A stretch of DNA of 64,000 bases, taken from NCBI RefSeq assembly GCF_009909195.1, contig NZ_JAAAMU010000006.1, positions 372,001-436,000 on the forward strand. Direction: 5' to 3'. Shown here piece after piece: positions 1-9,900 of this stretch (within the stretch, counting starts at the first letter, position 1; the number at the start of each line of letters is the position of its first letter). The notes beneath the pieces were generated by a model. The model searched no databases, was not told where the DNA came from, and saw only the letters and a program-made list of their open reading frames with translations. This stretch comes from Paenibacillus sacheonensis. Lineage in GTDB: Bacteria > Bacillota > Bacilli > Paenibacillales > Paenibacillaceae. A program made the translations under genes and the position numbers.

Positions 1-126
1 TCCCTCCGTACGACCAATCCACTATATTAATCCACTATATTCCGAATGGCTGTTTTTCTATTCCCCATAGGAAAGGCATATCCGTTCGGCTGCCCTCTTC
101 CATGTCCGTATGAAGGAGCGTTCACC

Positions 127-1326
127 TTAGCGCAACGCAGCGTCGGTAATCGGCACAACGATAGAAAACTGTTTCAAGATGACCTCCTTATACGCCTCCT
201 TCTCCGTCTCCGGAAAGTCCATGAGCACAGGCGTAATGGTCACCGTTTTCGTACCCGAAGCTACCGGTTCGGCCAGCAGGCGGATATCTTCCAGATAGGT
301 TTGTTCGGCCAACGGCAAGGTTCGATCATCAATGCGGTGGGAGGTGACTTCGGTTACAAAAGACAACACCTCGCCGTGATCGGTTTGAACGCTATATTTC
401 ATTCTATACCGACCGCTCTCCATATACCGATCGACCAGCTGCTGCGGCAGTTCCCATTTCAGCCTCCACTCCGACGCAAGCGGAGAATTACGGGAACCTG
501 TTGCTCTGAATAGGGCGCCGCCTTCCGTAACGGAATTGTCCGCGCCATATAAACGGGAAGAAACAGACCCCGTCTTGCGGACGTCGAGCTGGAAGCTCCA
601 GTCGCCCGGCACGGTCGTTTGTCCATGATCCTCCCCGTTCATGAAAGCAAGCTGCGGTACCGTGACATGCAGCTCAAGAAGGTCCGGCATGTCTTGATCG
701 AAGAAATAATTGACGATTCCCACGCGATCTTCGCCCCACTTCGCGCCGGAATCGGATTTCAGCATGCCCGGGTCGAGCTTCTTGATCTTCGAATCCAGCT
801 GGAAAGCAGGCGTGATATAAAGCTTTCGGCCATCCTGCTTGCCTGCTCCGACCAACGAATAACTGAAGGACAAGCGTAATCCGTCGTATTTTGCTTCGTG
901 AATGCGCAAGATGTATCCGTTGCTCTCTCGTTCAGCTAGAATCGGCAGCTCGGAAGCGGCAGACTGGGCACCGCTTCCGTCACCGGAGAGTCCTTTGTCT
1001 CCCTTCCAGGTGAAGATGGAATGGATAATGGGTTTGAACGCGTCCGCGAAGCTGCTGCTTCCCGCAGCGAATAACAGGCTACCGGCGATCGCGCAGATTG
1101 TCATGCACGCGACTATAGTACGTTTACGGCGCCCGGAAAAGGCACGCGATTTGACGGATGTGACCGGAATAACAGACGGATCGGATGATTCGGATTCGTC
1201 CGTCATTTTATTCGGGAGTCCCTCCAAGACGGCATCGATTCGCGCTTTGACTGCGTGCGGAACGCCGCTCTGCGGGCGTAGCCGATTCCTTATCTGATCA
1301 TCGATAGCAGAATGAATCCGATTCAT
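127..1326 (-). CDS. DUF4179-type anti-sigma factor, membrane-anchored
   Basis: Protein of 399 residues with a short cytoplasmic N-terminus, one membrane segment at about residues 69-90 (rich in Ile, Ala and Leu after an RRKR stop), and a large extracytoplasmic domain. Just after the membrane segment comes FKPIIHSIFTWKGDKGL, the pattern seen at the start of DUF4179 domains. Such proteins hold an ECF sigma factor inactive at the membrane until an envelope signal arrives. The start overlaps the stop of the upstream sigma gene by four bases (ATGA at 1323-1326), so the two are translationally coupled. Partner assignment rests on this coupling; the signal sensed cannot be read from the sequence. 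Confidence 0.85.
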   Translation of the reverse strand: MNRIHSAIDDQIRNRLRPQSGVPHAVKARIDAVLEGLPNKMTDESESSDPSVIPVTSVKSRAFSGRRKRTIVACMTICAIAGSLLFAAGSSSFADAFKPIIHSIFTWKGDKGLSGDGSGAQSAASELPILAERESNGYILRIHEAKYDGLRLSFSYSLVGAGKQDGRKLYITPAFQLDSKIKKLDPGMLKSDSGAKWGEDRVGIVNYFFDQDMPDLLELHVTVPQLAFMNGEDHGQTTVPGDWSFQLDVRKTGSVSSRLYGADNSVTEGGALFRATGSRNSPLASEWRLKWELPQQLVDRYMESGRYRMKYSVQTDHGEVLSFVTEVTSHRIDDRTLPLAEQTYLEDIRLLAEPVASGTKTVTITPVLMDFPETEKEAYKEVILKQFSIVVPITDAALR

Positions 1327-1847
1327 TTCAATCCCTCCAGCGCTTCCGTTTCTTTGAGCAATGAGGCAAGCTTCGCCCGTGCGCGATACAGCCTGGATTT
1401 AACCGTGTTTTCGGACAGGTCGAGCAGCTGCGCAATGTCTTTAATCGATAGATCATCGAGATAATAGAGGACGACAACTTCCCTATGGTCCAGGTCCAGC
1501 CCGGCCAATAGGTCCTCCATTTCCATCCGCTCGGAGGGGCTGGCGTCAATGACCCCCTGCGCATGGCTAATGGATAGGGGAATATACTTATTGTTTTGCC
1601 TGATCGTTTGTCGGCATTCGTTAATGAGAATCCGGATGAGCCACGTACGAAAATAAGCGGGGTCCCGCAGCTTGCCGATTCCGTTGTACGATTTCAGAAT
1701 GGTCTCTTGAATCGCATCGGCGATATCGGCATCATTCTTCAATAATCCTTTGCCGATTGCATACATCATCTGTTCGCTCTCGCGAATCAGCGAGATAAAC
1801 GCGTCTTTCGATCCGGCAATCGCCAAGTTGACGGCTTGTACGTTCAA
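1323..1847 (-). CDS. ECF-type RNA polymerase sigma factor (SigV/SigW-like)
   Basis: A 174-residue sigma-70-family protein of ECF length with only regions 2 and 4. Region 2 includes DIADAIQETILKSY and YFRTWLIRILINECR; region 4 is a helix-turn-helix (LSIKDIAQLLDLSENTVKSR). The start is a TTG, chosen because AAGGAG lies eight bases upstream and the N-terminus matches family length. It forms a two-gene operon with the overlapping downstream anti-sigma gene, the usual layout for envelope-stress sigma factors in Bacillota. Which regulon it controls is not visible here. Confidence 0.9.
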   Translation of the reverse strand: MNVQAVNLAIAGSKDAFISLIRESEQMMYAIGKGLLKNDADIADAIQETILKSYNGIGKLRDPAYFRTWLIRILINECRQTIRQNNKYIPLSISHAQGVIDASPSERMEMEDLLAGLDLDHREVVVLYYLDDLSIKDIAQLLDLSENTVKSRLYRARAKLASLLKETEALEGLK

Positions 1848-1983
1848 TCGCTCTGCTCCTTCACCCTGTTCTATGCTTACGTTAATTAGATGTGATAAGG
1901 GGGGCAGCTGGTTGCATGAGTAAAAAATAAAAATAGAACCGGTCGAACTTACAGGAACGCCAACCTGTTATATGTCAGATTAA

Positions 1984-2167
1984 TTTATATAGGGCGCATA
2001 ATCCTTTTGGTAAGGTAGCATGGTCTCTTCGTATGTGGGGATATTCAGCAGCTCCACGCGTTCAATATGAAGACGCAAGAATTCCTTTGCAATGATTTTC
2101 ACGCTTTTCTGAATCTCGATGATATCCCAAGCGACGGATAACTTTGACCAGCCCGCGATGAAACCAT
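1984..2167 (-). pseudogene. possible C-terminal gene remnant (no plausible start codon)
   Basis: An open frame without an ATG/GTG/TTG start runs from about 2167 down to a TAA near 1984, reading HGFIAGWSKLSVAWDIIEIQ and ending in YQKDYAPYIN. Composition looks protein-like. It begins one frame off the 3' end of the small lipoprotein gene, so it could be a frameshifted tail or the remains of another gene. I recognise no family. Confidence 0.25.
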
Positions 2168-2179
2168 GCAGCCGGCTAC

Positions 2180-2542
2180 CTACTTCCCGTACTTGCCATG
2201 ATCCCTTGCCTTGACATACGCGTCATCACCCGTTCCGACCGCGATAGAGTCCGAAGTTTTCACCCCGTTGATTCTATAAAGCTTGGTGCCTTCCGGATAT
2301 CGATTAGAGAAACCATTGGAATAGATTCCTTCAAAATCGGAATACTTATTGACCTCGCCGATCTGTTCCCCGATGTCTTCGGGATTCACTTCTTCATGAA
2401 GAATTTCATAAATATCGTCATTGAAGATGACAAAGTAATAAGCCCAGTCCGCGCTGGAGCTGGATGCATCTTTCCCTTGCGAACCGCATCCGGATATGAA
2501 GCCAATGGCCAGCACGATTAATAGAAGTAAGCTGCCTTTCAT
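2180..2542 (-). CDS. small secreted lipoprotein, function unknown
   Basis: A 120-residue protein with a lipoprotein signal peptide: MKGSLLLLIVLAIGFISGC, lipobox ISGC, followed by a Ser-rich spacer. The mature domain (about 95 residues, with DDIYEILHEEVNPEDIGEQI and a YPEGTKLYRING strand pattern) resembles uncharacterised lipoproteins of Paenibacillus. The start at 2542 is preferred over an in-frame ATG 15 bases upstream because GAGGGG lies seven bases before it and the longer form would put charged residues ahead of the signal peptide. No neighbour suggests a role. Confidence 0.7.
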   Translation of the reverse strand: MKGSLLLLIVLAIGFISGCGSQGKDASSSSADWAYYFVIFNDDIYEILHEEVNPEDIGEQIGEVNKYSDFEGIYSNGFSNRYPEGTKLYRINGVKTSDSIAVGTGDDAYVKARDHGKYGK

Positions 2543-2714
2543 GAATGAACCCCTCATTCCATTGTAAAGCGGGAATGCCTTCCTATCCCGCCCATTACGT
2601 CAGTCGTCGTGATTCGCCCTCCGGCCTCTAGCAGATCGAGTCCTCACTCATCCCCATCGTCCCGTCCTGATCATTTACATGGTTCGTTCCGTATTCGCAA
2701 TTGTTCTTTCTTTC

Positions 2715-2924
2715 TCACTTCACTTCGTATTCATGATTCCAATGTTCTACCGAAGTGATCGTTATGGCACCAAAAAGATCATAGTGGCTATTTTTCTCAT
2801 GATATTCCTCCACGATGTGCCTAGCTTGCTCTTCGGAAATAGGAGCACGTTCAGCTTTGGGCTCGCGCTGTCTTCTTCCGCCTCCCAAATTAAGACGAAA
2901 TTGGATGCCTATTGTTGCATTCAT
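2715..2924 (-). CDS. small hypothetical protein
   Basis: A 69-residue reading frame with protein-like composition in its second half (PISEEQARHIVEEYHEKNSH, then a hydrophobic strand and a charged tail). A purine-rich AAGGGCGG lies about six bases upstream of the ATG. No family is recognised. A competing frame on the opposite strand has poorer composition. It sits downstream of the arsR-type gene and its terminator. Confidence 0.4.
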   Translation of the reverse strand: MNATIGIQFRLNLGGGRRQREPKAERAPISEEQARHIVEEYHEKNSHYDLFGAITITSVEHWNHEYEVK

Positions 2925-2950
2925 TGCGATCCGCCCTTACCTGCGCGCAT

Positions 2951-2999
2951 GAAAAAGGCACAGCCTCCTGTATCTTTAGGAGCGGCTGTGCCTTTTAAC
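2951..2999 (-). terminator. intrinsic terminator after the ArsR-type gene
   Basis: Inverted repeat GGCACAGCC / GGCTGTGCC separated by about 18 bases that themselves pair (TCCT/AGGA), followed on the minus strand by a run of T. It lies directly behind the stop of the regulator gene. Confidence 0.8.
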
Positions 3000-3001
3000 G
3001 T

Positions 3002-3316
3002 TTATTCAATTAACTCAGGCTTCACGTTCAACACGGACGTCATCAATCCCGGAAATAATAGCTCGAGATCGTCTGTCCGCAACGAATAGAAATGCTGCGT
3101 CCCCTCGATTCTTACCTTGGCCACACCTGCCTCCCGGAGGACTTTTAAATGATGGGTGAGCGTCGACTTCGGCATCAAGTCATGATAGATCGTGCAGCTC
3201 TCTTCCGCTTCGTCCTTGAGGCTCAATACGATCTGAAGGCGCCGCGGATCGCTCAAGGCATGCAGAACGGAGGATAATCGAATTTCGCTTGTTTGTGGTT
3301 GATATTGTTTTCTCAT
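3002..3316 (-). CDS. ArsR-family winged-helix repressor
   Basis: A 104-residue single-domain regulator. It has the ArsR core: DPRRLQIVLSLKDEAEESC, the recognition region MPKSTLTHHLKVLREAGV, and a wing ending HFYSLRTDDLELLFPGL. No metal-binding ELCVCDL-type motif is present, so it is probably not an arsenite sensor; the two cysteine positions are too few to propose a site. It is divergent from an MFS exporter, and the shared 270-bp region contains two inverted repeats overlapping or flanking the exporter promoter, so repression of the exporter is the likely job. Confidence 0.85.
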   Translation of the reverse strand: MRKQYQPQTSEIRLSSVLHALSDPRRLQIVLSLKDEAEESCTIYHDLMPKSTLTHHLKVLREAGVAKVRIEGTQHFYSLRTDDLELLFPGLMTSVLNVKPELIE

Positions 3317-3353
3317 AGGTCAAGAATAGCATATTCGCATGCATTATTCAATT

Positions 3354-3447
3354 TACTAATGTACCAATAGTTTAGTACTTTAAAATAATGGTTGACTTTC
3401 CCTCCCTTTATGCTATTATCCTATTGTACTAAAAAAGTCGAACAATA
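3354..3447 (+). promoter_or_regulatory. exporter promoter with two candidate ArsR operators
   Basis: TTGACT (3392-3397), 16-bp spacer and TATTAT (3414-3419) preceded by TGC form a strong extended -10 promoter reading towards the exporter. It is flanked by two inverted repeats: TACTAA/TTAGTA (3354-3377) upstream and TATTGT/ACAATA (3422-3447) covering the expected transcription start. Both contain GTACTAAA or its complement, consistent with sites for one dimeric repressor. Confidence 0.65.
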
Positions 3448-3499
3448 AACTTCAGTCCTCATAAGCGTAGGCTTACCCACCTGTAGAAGGAGTGTGAAT

Positions 3500-3592
3500 A
3501 TGCGTATGGATCAACCCGAATGCTTACCCGCTTCATCGCAAGATCAAGTCCCGAGTATCCCAAAAAACAAATTTGAGGAGAGATCCCTATGA
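3500..3592 (+). CDS. 30-codon leader ORF, translationally coupled to the exporter
   Basis: Begins ATG at 3500 behind an ideal AAGGAG with seven bases of spacing, and encodes a 30-residue Pro/Ser/Gln-rich peptide starting MRMDQPECLPASS and ending NKFEERSL. Its TGA overlaps the ATG of the MFS gene (ATGA at 3589-3592). The ribosome site and overlap argue that it is translated. A leader peptide or coupling device is more likely than a free functional protein. It contains one cysteine and no recognisable motif. Confidence 0.6.
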   Translation: MRMDQPECLPASSQDQVPSIPKNKFEERSL

Positions 3593-4779
3593 CTAACGCT
3601 AAATTCAACGCATGGATCGTTTACATTCTTGCCTTCGGCGTATTCGGAATCATCAATACGGAAATGGGCGTCATCGGCATTATGCCCCAGATCGCTCAGA
3701 AATTCGGCATAAGCGCTTCCCAAGCGGGTCTGCTGGTCAGCCTGTTCGCGTTGGCCGTCGCGATTGCCGGCCCCGTCATGCCGATGCTTTTGTCGGGTAT
3801 CAATCGCAAGCGGTTGATGCTCCTCGTTATCGGACTTTTCGTAATATCCAATATCGTCTCCGTATATGCGCCCAACTTTGCCATCCTTCTCGTCGCTCGG
3901 ATCGTCCCCGCCTTCCTGCACCCGGTTTTCTTCTCCGTGGCATTCGTAGCGGCCGCTAATACCGTCAGCAAGGAAAAAATCGCGCACGTGACTGCCAAGG
4001 TGTTCATGGGCGTTACCGCCGGCATGGTCATCGGCACGCCGATCTCTTCTTTTATCGCGGACACGGTATCCCTTGAAGCTTCGCTTTGGTTCTTCGCCAT
4101 CGTTAATGCAACGACCTTCATCGCCATAAGCCTCTTCATTCCTTCCATGCCGGTTACGGAAAAACTGACCTACGGGGCTCAACTGAGCGTCCTCAAAAAA
4201 CCTATCGTATGGATCAGCATCGCAACTGTCATTGCAATTAACTCGGCCATGTATGCCATGTACAGCTTCTTCGCCGAGTATCTGAACGCCGTCACGCAGA
4301 TGTCGGGCAAACAAATCAGCCTCATGTTGATCCTGTTCGGCTTGACCGGCGTGATCGGCAATCTCTTGGCCGGCAAATCGCTAAGCCGCAAAGCCATCCA
4401 AACAGCGCTCGTATATCCCCTTGCGCTCGGAGCCATCTATACGCTCGTATTCCTCTTCGGAAGTTTTTCAACGCCGATGATCATCCTTATCGCGATCTGG
4501 GGGATTCTCTTCACCTTGGGGCTCAATATCTCGCAGTATTGGATTACTTCAGCTGCTCCGGATGCGCCTGAATTCGCCAACGGTTTGTTCGTCGCTTTCG
4601 CCAATCTCGGCGTCACCGTCGGTACGTTCATTGGAGGCTTCTTCATCGCAGGGATGGGCACGCGGTACGCAGTCATCGCCGGCTTGCTGTTCCTGGCGCT
4701 TAGCCTCGCACTGATTGTACTGAGGGCTTCCATGTATCGTCCTCGACATGTGAAGGTCGGGGAGCGTACTGCAGCGTGA
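3589..4779 (+). CDS. MFS drug/sugar exporter, AraJ/YdhP type (DHA1 family)
   Basis: A 396-residue polytopic protein with about twelve membrane segments and no other domain, the usual length of DHA1 antiporters. The N-terminus (FGIINTEMGVIGIMPQIAQ) matches the first-helix signature of AraJ/YdhP-type exporters, and helix 4-5 carries the ARIVPAFLHP-type motif. It has its own GAGGAGAG ribosome site, but the start overlaps the stop of a 30-codon leader. Its divergent ArsR neighbour suggests substrate-induced efflux. The substrate is unknown. Confidence 0.85.
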   Translation: MTNAKFNAWIVYILAFGVFGIINTEMGVIGIMPQIAQKFGISASQAGLLVSLFALAVAIAGPVMPMLLSGINRKRLMLLVIGLFVISNIVSVYAPNFAILLVARIVPAFLHPVFFSVAFVAAANTVSKEKIAHVTAKVFMGVTAGMVIGTPISSFIADTVSLEASLWFFAIVNATTFIAISLFIPSMPVTEKLTYGAQLSVLKKPIVWISIATVIAINSAMYAMYSFFAEYLNAVTQMSGKQISLMLILFGLTGVIGNLLAGKSLSRKAIQTALVYPLALGAIYTLVFLFGSFSTPMIILIAIWGILFTLGLNISQYWITSAAPDAPEFANGLFVAFANLGVTVGTFIGGFFIAGMGTRYAVIAGLLFLALSLALIVLRASMYRPRHVKVGERTAA

Positions 4780-4796
4780 AGGAATCATAGAAAGCA

Positions 4797-4834
4797 AAGA
4801 GCAGCTGCCACGCTGGCAAGCTGCTCTTTTAATT
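4797..4834 (+). terminator. intrinsic terminator after the MFS gene
   Basis: Near-perfect hairpin AAGAGCAGCTGCCA / TGGCAAGCTGCTCTT with a three-base loop, followed by TTTTAATTTT on the plus strand. Confidence 0.9.
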
Positions 4835-4884
4835 TTAAAACCCGCTTAGGCCATCGTTTCCTTCACTCATTCGGCTGCCATAGT

Positions 4885-5060
4885 GGAAAAAAGAAGTCTG
4901 TTTTCGAACGCCGGAAATTAATGGACTTATATGAGCATCTTTGCACGCTAGAGATTCAGATCGACAGCCTTATTGTACATAGCTGGTTTTGGGAGTTCGA
5001 TTTCTGCGATACGGATGGCAATAAACTTAAAGTATGCTCCATCCTGCATTCTCCTCTCGC
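4885..5060 (+). pseudogene. possible remnant of a VOC (glyoxalase-fold) protein
   Basis: An open plus-strand frame contains DLYEHLCTLEIQID followed by WEFDFCDTDGNKLKVC. The spacing and the DxDGNxL motif match the C-terminal half of a VOC-family domain (usual motif DPDGN). There is no N-terminal half and no clear ribosome site, and the tail continues into unrelated sequence. I treat it as a decayed fragment. Confidence 0.3.
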
Positions 5061-5079
5061 CCCAACTCTTAATGGAACG

Positions 5080-6861
5080 CTATTTAATTTTCGCTTCTTT
5101 CTGCTCTAGTTCCTCCCGCCATTCCGCAATAAATCGATTATCTTGGACTAGTTTGCTCAGGATAACAATAGACTTTTGCTTATTTCCCTGTTGCCACAAA
5201 ATATCGCTGTTCGTCTTCCGGTACCAAATTTGATCCGGGTACACTGAGAGGGCCTTCTCGTTCTCGATCCGTGCGACATCCAAATACCGTTGGTCCCCGT
5301 TGGCATTGTATTCTCGCAAGTACAACCTTGCTTTCCGATCGTAAATTCGGTCAGCGAAAATCGATGTAGACGCACTTTTTTCTAACAGCCGTACGGCATC
5401 GGCTTTGCGATTCTCTGCAATCGCTCTATCAGCGGACTGCTCAAACTGATTGGATACAATTAACAAGCTCGCAATGACTATGGTTCCCGCTCCAGTGATA
5501 AACGCAATCGGCTTCCATATCCGTGCTCGTCCTGCATCATTCTTGAGAATAACTGGCGCCTCAGGTGCAGCCCCGATAATGAACAGTAAGCCCAAAAAAT
5601 AAGGAAACGACAAAGTGAAATCAACTAAGCTATGCACCAGCAGCATGCAACAAGCCATCATGCGTATACGCGTATTCCCACTTTCATGGTTGGCCATCTT
5701 CTTTGCCGCCAAAAAACCTCTAAGGAGCAGATTAGTAATAGCAACAGTTATAATGAGAAATCCGACAAATCCGACTTCCGTCATGATCTGCAGAGGCAGA
5801 CTATGAACGTAGGCTGTAAAATAATCGGCAGTTTGATATCGGTATTGCAAATTAGCCCAGCCCCCCGCACCGAAACCGAAGATCGGTGCATCCTTAAAAA
5901 GAGACCAAGCATCGTGGTCGTAGACAAGCCGGACGAACCCTTCCCCCGTACGGGAGCCAAGCGTGCTCCAGCGGTCAGCAATACCGCGATTGCCAAGAAG
6001 CGAGGGTAGAACGAAGAGAGGCGCTGCTGCCAGTAACGTTATCCTGATGGCACGTCTTGAAAGCGTTCCGTCTGGTATGAGGCAGCCAAGTCCGAAAACA
6101 ACTACGGCTGGGATTGCCATCCACGGGGACCAGTCGTATGCCACAGCCGTAGCGATTCCGAGAGCCGCGTTACCGCTTGATCGAAACCAAAATAACGGAT
6201 CCGTCCGCTTACTCCAGAAGAATAGCAAGATGAACGAAGCAAGCAGCAGGACGAATACCGTTCTGGACTCGGTCAAGTAGATTCCCCCTGCGTCCAGGAA
6301 AATGGGAACCTGCATCCATTTGGCGCGGAATAGGGATGCTCCCCCTGCCTTTAAAGCAAAGCACATGATGATTCCAATCAATAAAAGAATGGCATAACCA
6401 TTGGCATAATCGATGAAGCCAACCAGGCGTCCCTCAACGAATCGATGTGATGCAGTCCCAAGAAGTACGGATAACCCCGTCAGCCAGACCCAGATCGTCC
6501 AAATCTGATTTATCCTTTGTCTCGTTATTGATCGAGCAAAACTATATAAAGGGGTTAACATAGCTGCCGCAAGGAATCCATCCAGCGCTTCGCGGTGGTC
6601 ATCCCCATATCCGATGCTTGCTGCATAAATAACCGATAACGCCATCAGCGCATACAACGTCGTATCGCGCGGCTGCCTACTTCTCGGCAGAAAATACATA
6701 AAGCCAAGCGAGATGCTTACAGCAGCTATCGCAAGACCATTTTCAAATATGTAACCCCGAAAAAAAGGGCCGCAGCATATAAATAAGCCAAGAATAAAGG
6801 TTTCGATCGTTAGCTTCCATGGTACCAGTCCTTTCCTCATCGATTCATCCGTCCATTCCAC
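5080..6861 (-). CDS. O-antigen-ligase/polymerase-like membrane protein with C-terminal TPR region
   Basis: A 593-residue protein with about twelve membrane helices in the first 440 residues and a soluble C-terminal tail of about 150 residues with helical-repeat character (ENEKALSVYPDQIWYRKTN). The large loop has the Wzy_C/WaaL-like stretch GFGAGGWANLQY and, after it, the AYVHSLPLQIMTEVG segment that carries the family's conserved histidine. Such enzymes transfer or polymerise undecaprenyl-linked glycans on the outer face of the membrane. It follows the SLH surface-protein gene after a terminator, suggesting a role in surface glycan or cell-wall polysaccharide assembly. The start could also be the Met seven codons in. 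Confidence 0.8.
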   Translation of the reverse strand: MEWTDESMRKGLVPWKLTIETFILGLFICCGPFFRGYIFENGLAIAAVSISLGFMYFLPRSRQPRDTTLYALMALSVIYAASIGYGDDHREALDGFLAAAMLTPLYSFARSITRQRINQIWTIWVWLTGLSVLLGTASHRFVEGRLVGFIDYANGYAILLLIGIIMCFALKAGGASLFRAKWMQVPIFLDAGGIYLTESRTVFVLLLASFILLFFWSKRTDPLFWFRSSGNAALGIATAVAYDWSPWMAIPAVVVFGLGCLIPDGTLSRRAIRITLLAAAPLFVLPSLLGNRGIADRWSTLGSRTGEGFVRLVYDHDAWSLFKDAPIFGFGAGGWANLQYRYQTADYFTAYVHSLPLQIMTEVGFVGFLIITVAITNLLLRGFLAAKKMANHESGNTRIRMMACCMLLVHSLVDFTLSFPYFLGLLFIIGAAPEAPVILKNDAGRARIWKPIAFITGAGTIVIASLLIVSNQFEQSADRAIAENRKADAVRLLEKSASTSIFADRIYDRKARLYLREYNANGDQRYLDVARIENEKALSVYPDQIWYRKTNSDILWQQGNKQKSIVILSKLVQDNRFIAEWREELEQKEAKIK

Positions 6862-6871
6862 TAAAATTACG

Positions 6872-6897
6872 GCAAAAGACCCGATTGCTCGGGTCCC
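6872..6897 (-). terminator. intrinsic terminator after the SLH gene
   Basis: Minus-strand hairpin GACCCGA-GCAA-TCGGGTC followed by TTTTG, located between the surface-protein stop and the ligase-like gene. Confidence 0.75.
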
Positions 6898-6905
6898 TGC
6901 CTTCT

Positions 6906-9900
6906 TTACGATTGCAACTGATTCAATAAATTGACGATCATCTGCGCCGCTTCCGCGCGTGTCGCCATTCCTTTAGGTTTGAACAAGCCGGACTCATCGC
7001 CTTTAATCAACTCGTTAGCCAAGGCATAGTCTACGGAATCTGCCGCCCATGCGCTGATATCCGCGGCATCCTTGAACGCCTTCGCGTGCTCCGGCGTCTC
7101 AGGAGCTGCTTTCGCAAGTTTCAGCGCATTAGCGAGAATAATCGCCATTTCTTCTCTCGAAATCGATTTATTCGGCGCAAAGCTCTCCGCGCTGATACCT
7201 TGAATAAGGTGATTCTGGTAGGCCGCGGCAACGGTCGAGGCATACCAAGCCGTATTAGGAACATCCTTGAATGCCGATGTTTCCTGGACAGACAGCCCTA
7301 ATGCGTGTACGAGCATCGTTGTAAATTCGGCTCGCGTAATCGTCTTGCCCGGAGCAAACGTGTTCGGAGCGACGCCTTCGACGATTTGCTTGGCAGCCAG
7401 CTCTTGAACGGCATCATGCGCCCAGTGCGATTCGCTTACGTCCGTAAAGCTCATGTGCAATTCAAGCACGCCATATTGGCTAAAATGGTTAACTTTCGCG
7501 ACGAGCATGCCATTGATCAGCTGGCTCGGCTCGTAAGCGATGCTGCCGTCTTCTGCGATATAGTATATATTCGCTAGATGCTTATCTGCATCTTCATTGA
7601 CTTCAAACGTCAACGTAATCGGTTCTTCGAATGCCGAGAGCAAGATTGGCTGACCGTCCTTCGCCGTGATCGTCAGCTTGAAATCGTAGACGGTGCCGGC
7701 GATGTTTACGCGATTGCCCGAAGCCGCATGGACGGTATCCGACAAGTCGTTCTCGCTTATCGGCTTCATCGTCAACGCGAATTGGGCATCAGCCAATTTC
7801 TCGTTCCCTACCAGCCCTGCGAGCTGCTTGAGCACGGCCGGGGGAATGGACACTTTGCCGTGCGATCCCGTGAGCTCCAGCTCGTTCTTCACGCCGTCCC
7901 CGCCTAGGATGCTGGCAGGTATCACAGCCGACTCACTATCCTTAATCTGCAGTGTTACTACGCCGTTCACCGGAGCAGGGATGTCACTAGGTTTAAAGGT
8001 CGTAGACTTAGTTGATTCATCGCCGGTTGGGTCACCTACGGCAGTACCCCCTCCGCCTCCGCCAGGGGAACCGCCTCCACTGCTGGGATTACCGCTGTCA
8101 TGAGCCGCGACCGTAAATGAATTGGTCACCACGGCTTCTTCGTTCGGCCCCACCGGTTGACGATAGGTAATAGAATACGTTCCGGCCGCGAAAGCCTTGG
8201 ATACTTCGAAGCCTCCGTCGTATAAACCATAGGCCAGACTTTCATAAACTTTCTTCTGTTGGCTATCTCTGATCGTCACCATACCGGGGACAGAATCGTA
8301 GTTTCCGGTTTTCCCTAAATAAAGATCTTTCAGTATTAAATCCCCGCTGACGAATTCCGGATTTACCGCGAGGAAGGTAATATCCTGTTCGTTTCGTTGG
8401 GTAAGCTTTAACGAGGAGCTCGCCGGGTCCACTTGGCCCGTGAATGGAATAATGGTATCTGCTTTCACATCGTATGTGCTGCGTGTCATCCAGTACAAGT
8501 CCCAAGGTTCTTCTTCGGCATTGGTCTTTTGCGTGCCGAAGAGCAATTGCTGCTTTCCGGGAGCAACGTAAGCCTTGTTGAACAAGATGAAAGGATAATA
8601 ATTTTGATAGGAGTATGAAGTAGCTCCCGGTGATATAGAACTGAATGAAGTGAATGGCTTGTTGCCTGCGAGCGTTACAAGATGCATACCAGGATCCGTT
8701 AAGGTATATTTACCGTCGCCCGCATCCATATGAACTTCTCTTCTGATATCATAAACCGTAGATATGTTCCGGCCGGACAAGTCGATTTTAAAGTTTTCCG
8801 GCTTCATGATAATCGTACCTAAGCTAACCTTGCTTCCAGTAAAATAATTCATAATCGTATTTGTCATTAAGGAACTGCCTGCAATACCGGCTGTTGGGAA
8901 TTCCAATATAATATTATATGGCTGAAAATTAACGGGAAGATCCTTTACTTCCGGCGTAATCGTCACGGCAGAAGCCGGATAATCAATCTGCTGCAGATTC
9001 AATAACTGTTCGCCGGTTAAATCCAGTTGATTATAGTATACGGCCCTCTCCCCATCGAGGGTCTTCAAGTGAAGCGCCATTTGCAGGACGTATTTCTGAT
9101 CGGCAACCAGATTCAGATAGCTAGGAATGATTAACCTGCCTTGCGTAATCCATAAGTAATCGGAAGTTCCGTCAAGCTTCTGCAGCCTCACGTCTCCGTA
9201 TTCGATCTTCCCTGTTTCATACCCGGGCGGCAATGCAATCGGAATACGAGTTGCCGTTTCATTTCCCGGAATAACCGACAGGTTGGCTTGTCCCGCCAGC
9301 TTGACGACGTCAGTTGGAAAGTGCTGATTGGCGATTCGAAGCGAGTAGTCCCCTTCCTGAATCGGCATATCCGCATAGAGCTGTACCGGCGTCGCCGTTC
9401 CAACGACACCCCCGATCGTTTGATTGGAAGCATCATGCATCTGATAATCGATTATGGAACCTTCGGTAAAGGTCCGATTGGAACCGGCAGGCTGATCTGT
9501 CGGCTCGTAGGAGATCCCGCCTTCGTCTGAAGTCTGTACCGACATGACCTGCTGACGACCTGCATAATCGGCCGTAAACGTCAGGTTGCTCGAATTGACG
9601 CGATCCGCTATCTGGGCCGTTTCCGTATACGATACGCCAACCAGCGTATTATCCAGTTCATCCCTATAGTCGGTATAAACGCGTCGGTTCAGCTCGCCTG
9701 AGGCGAATAATTGATTATCCGTATGCCGATTGACGAAATCATGTCCGATTTCGAGCGTGATGTCCCGATTTACCTGGTCTATACTTTTGTTGAACGTATA
9801 TCTGTAACCATCGGCTTCGACAAAGTAGGAAGCGACTATATCCAATCCTTTGCTTACGAAGTAATGTTTGGCCGGCAGTTCGCTCGCGCTCCAGCCAACA

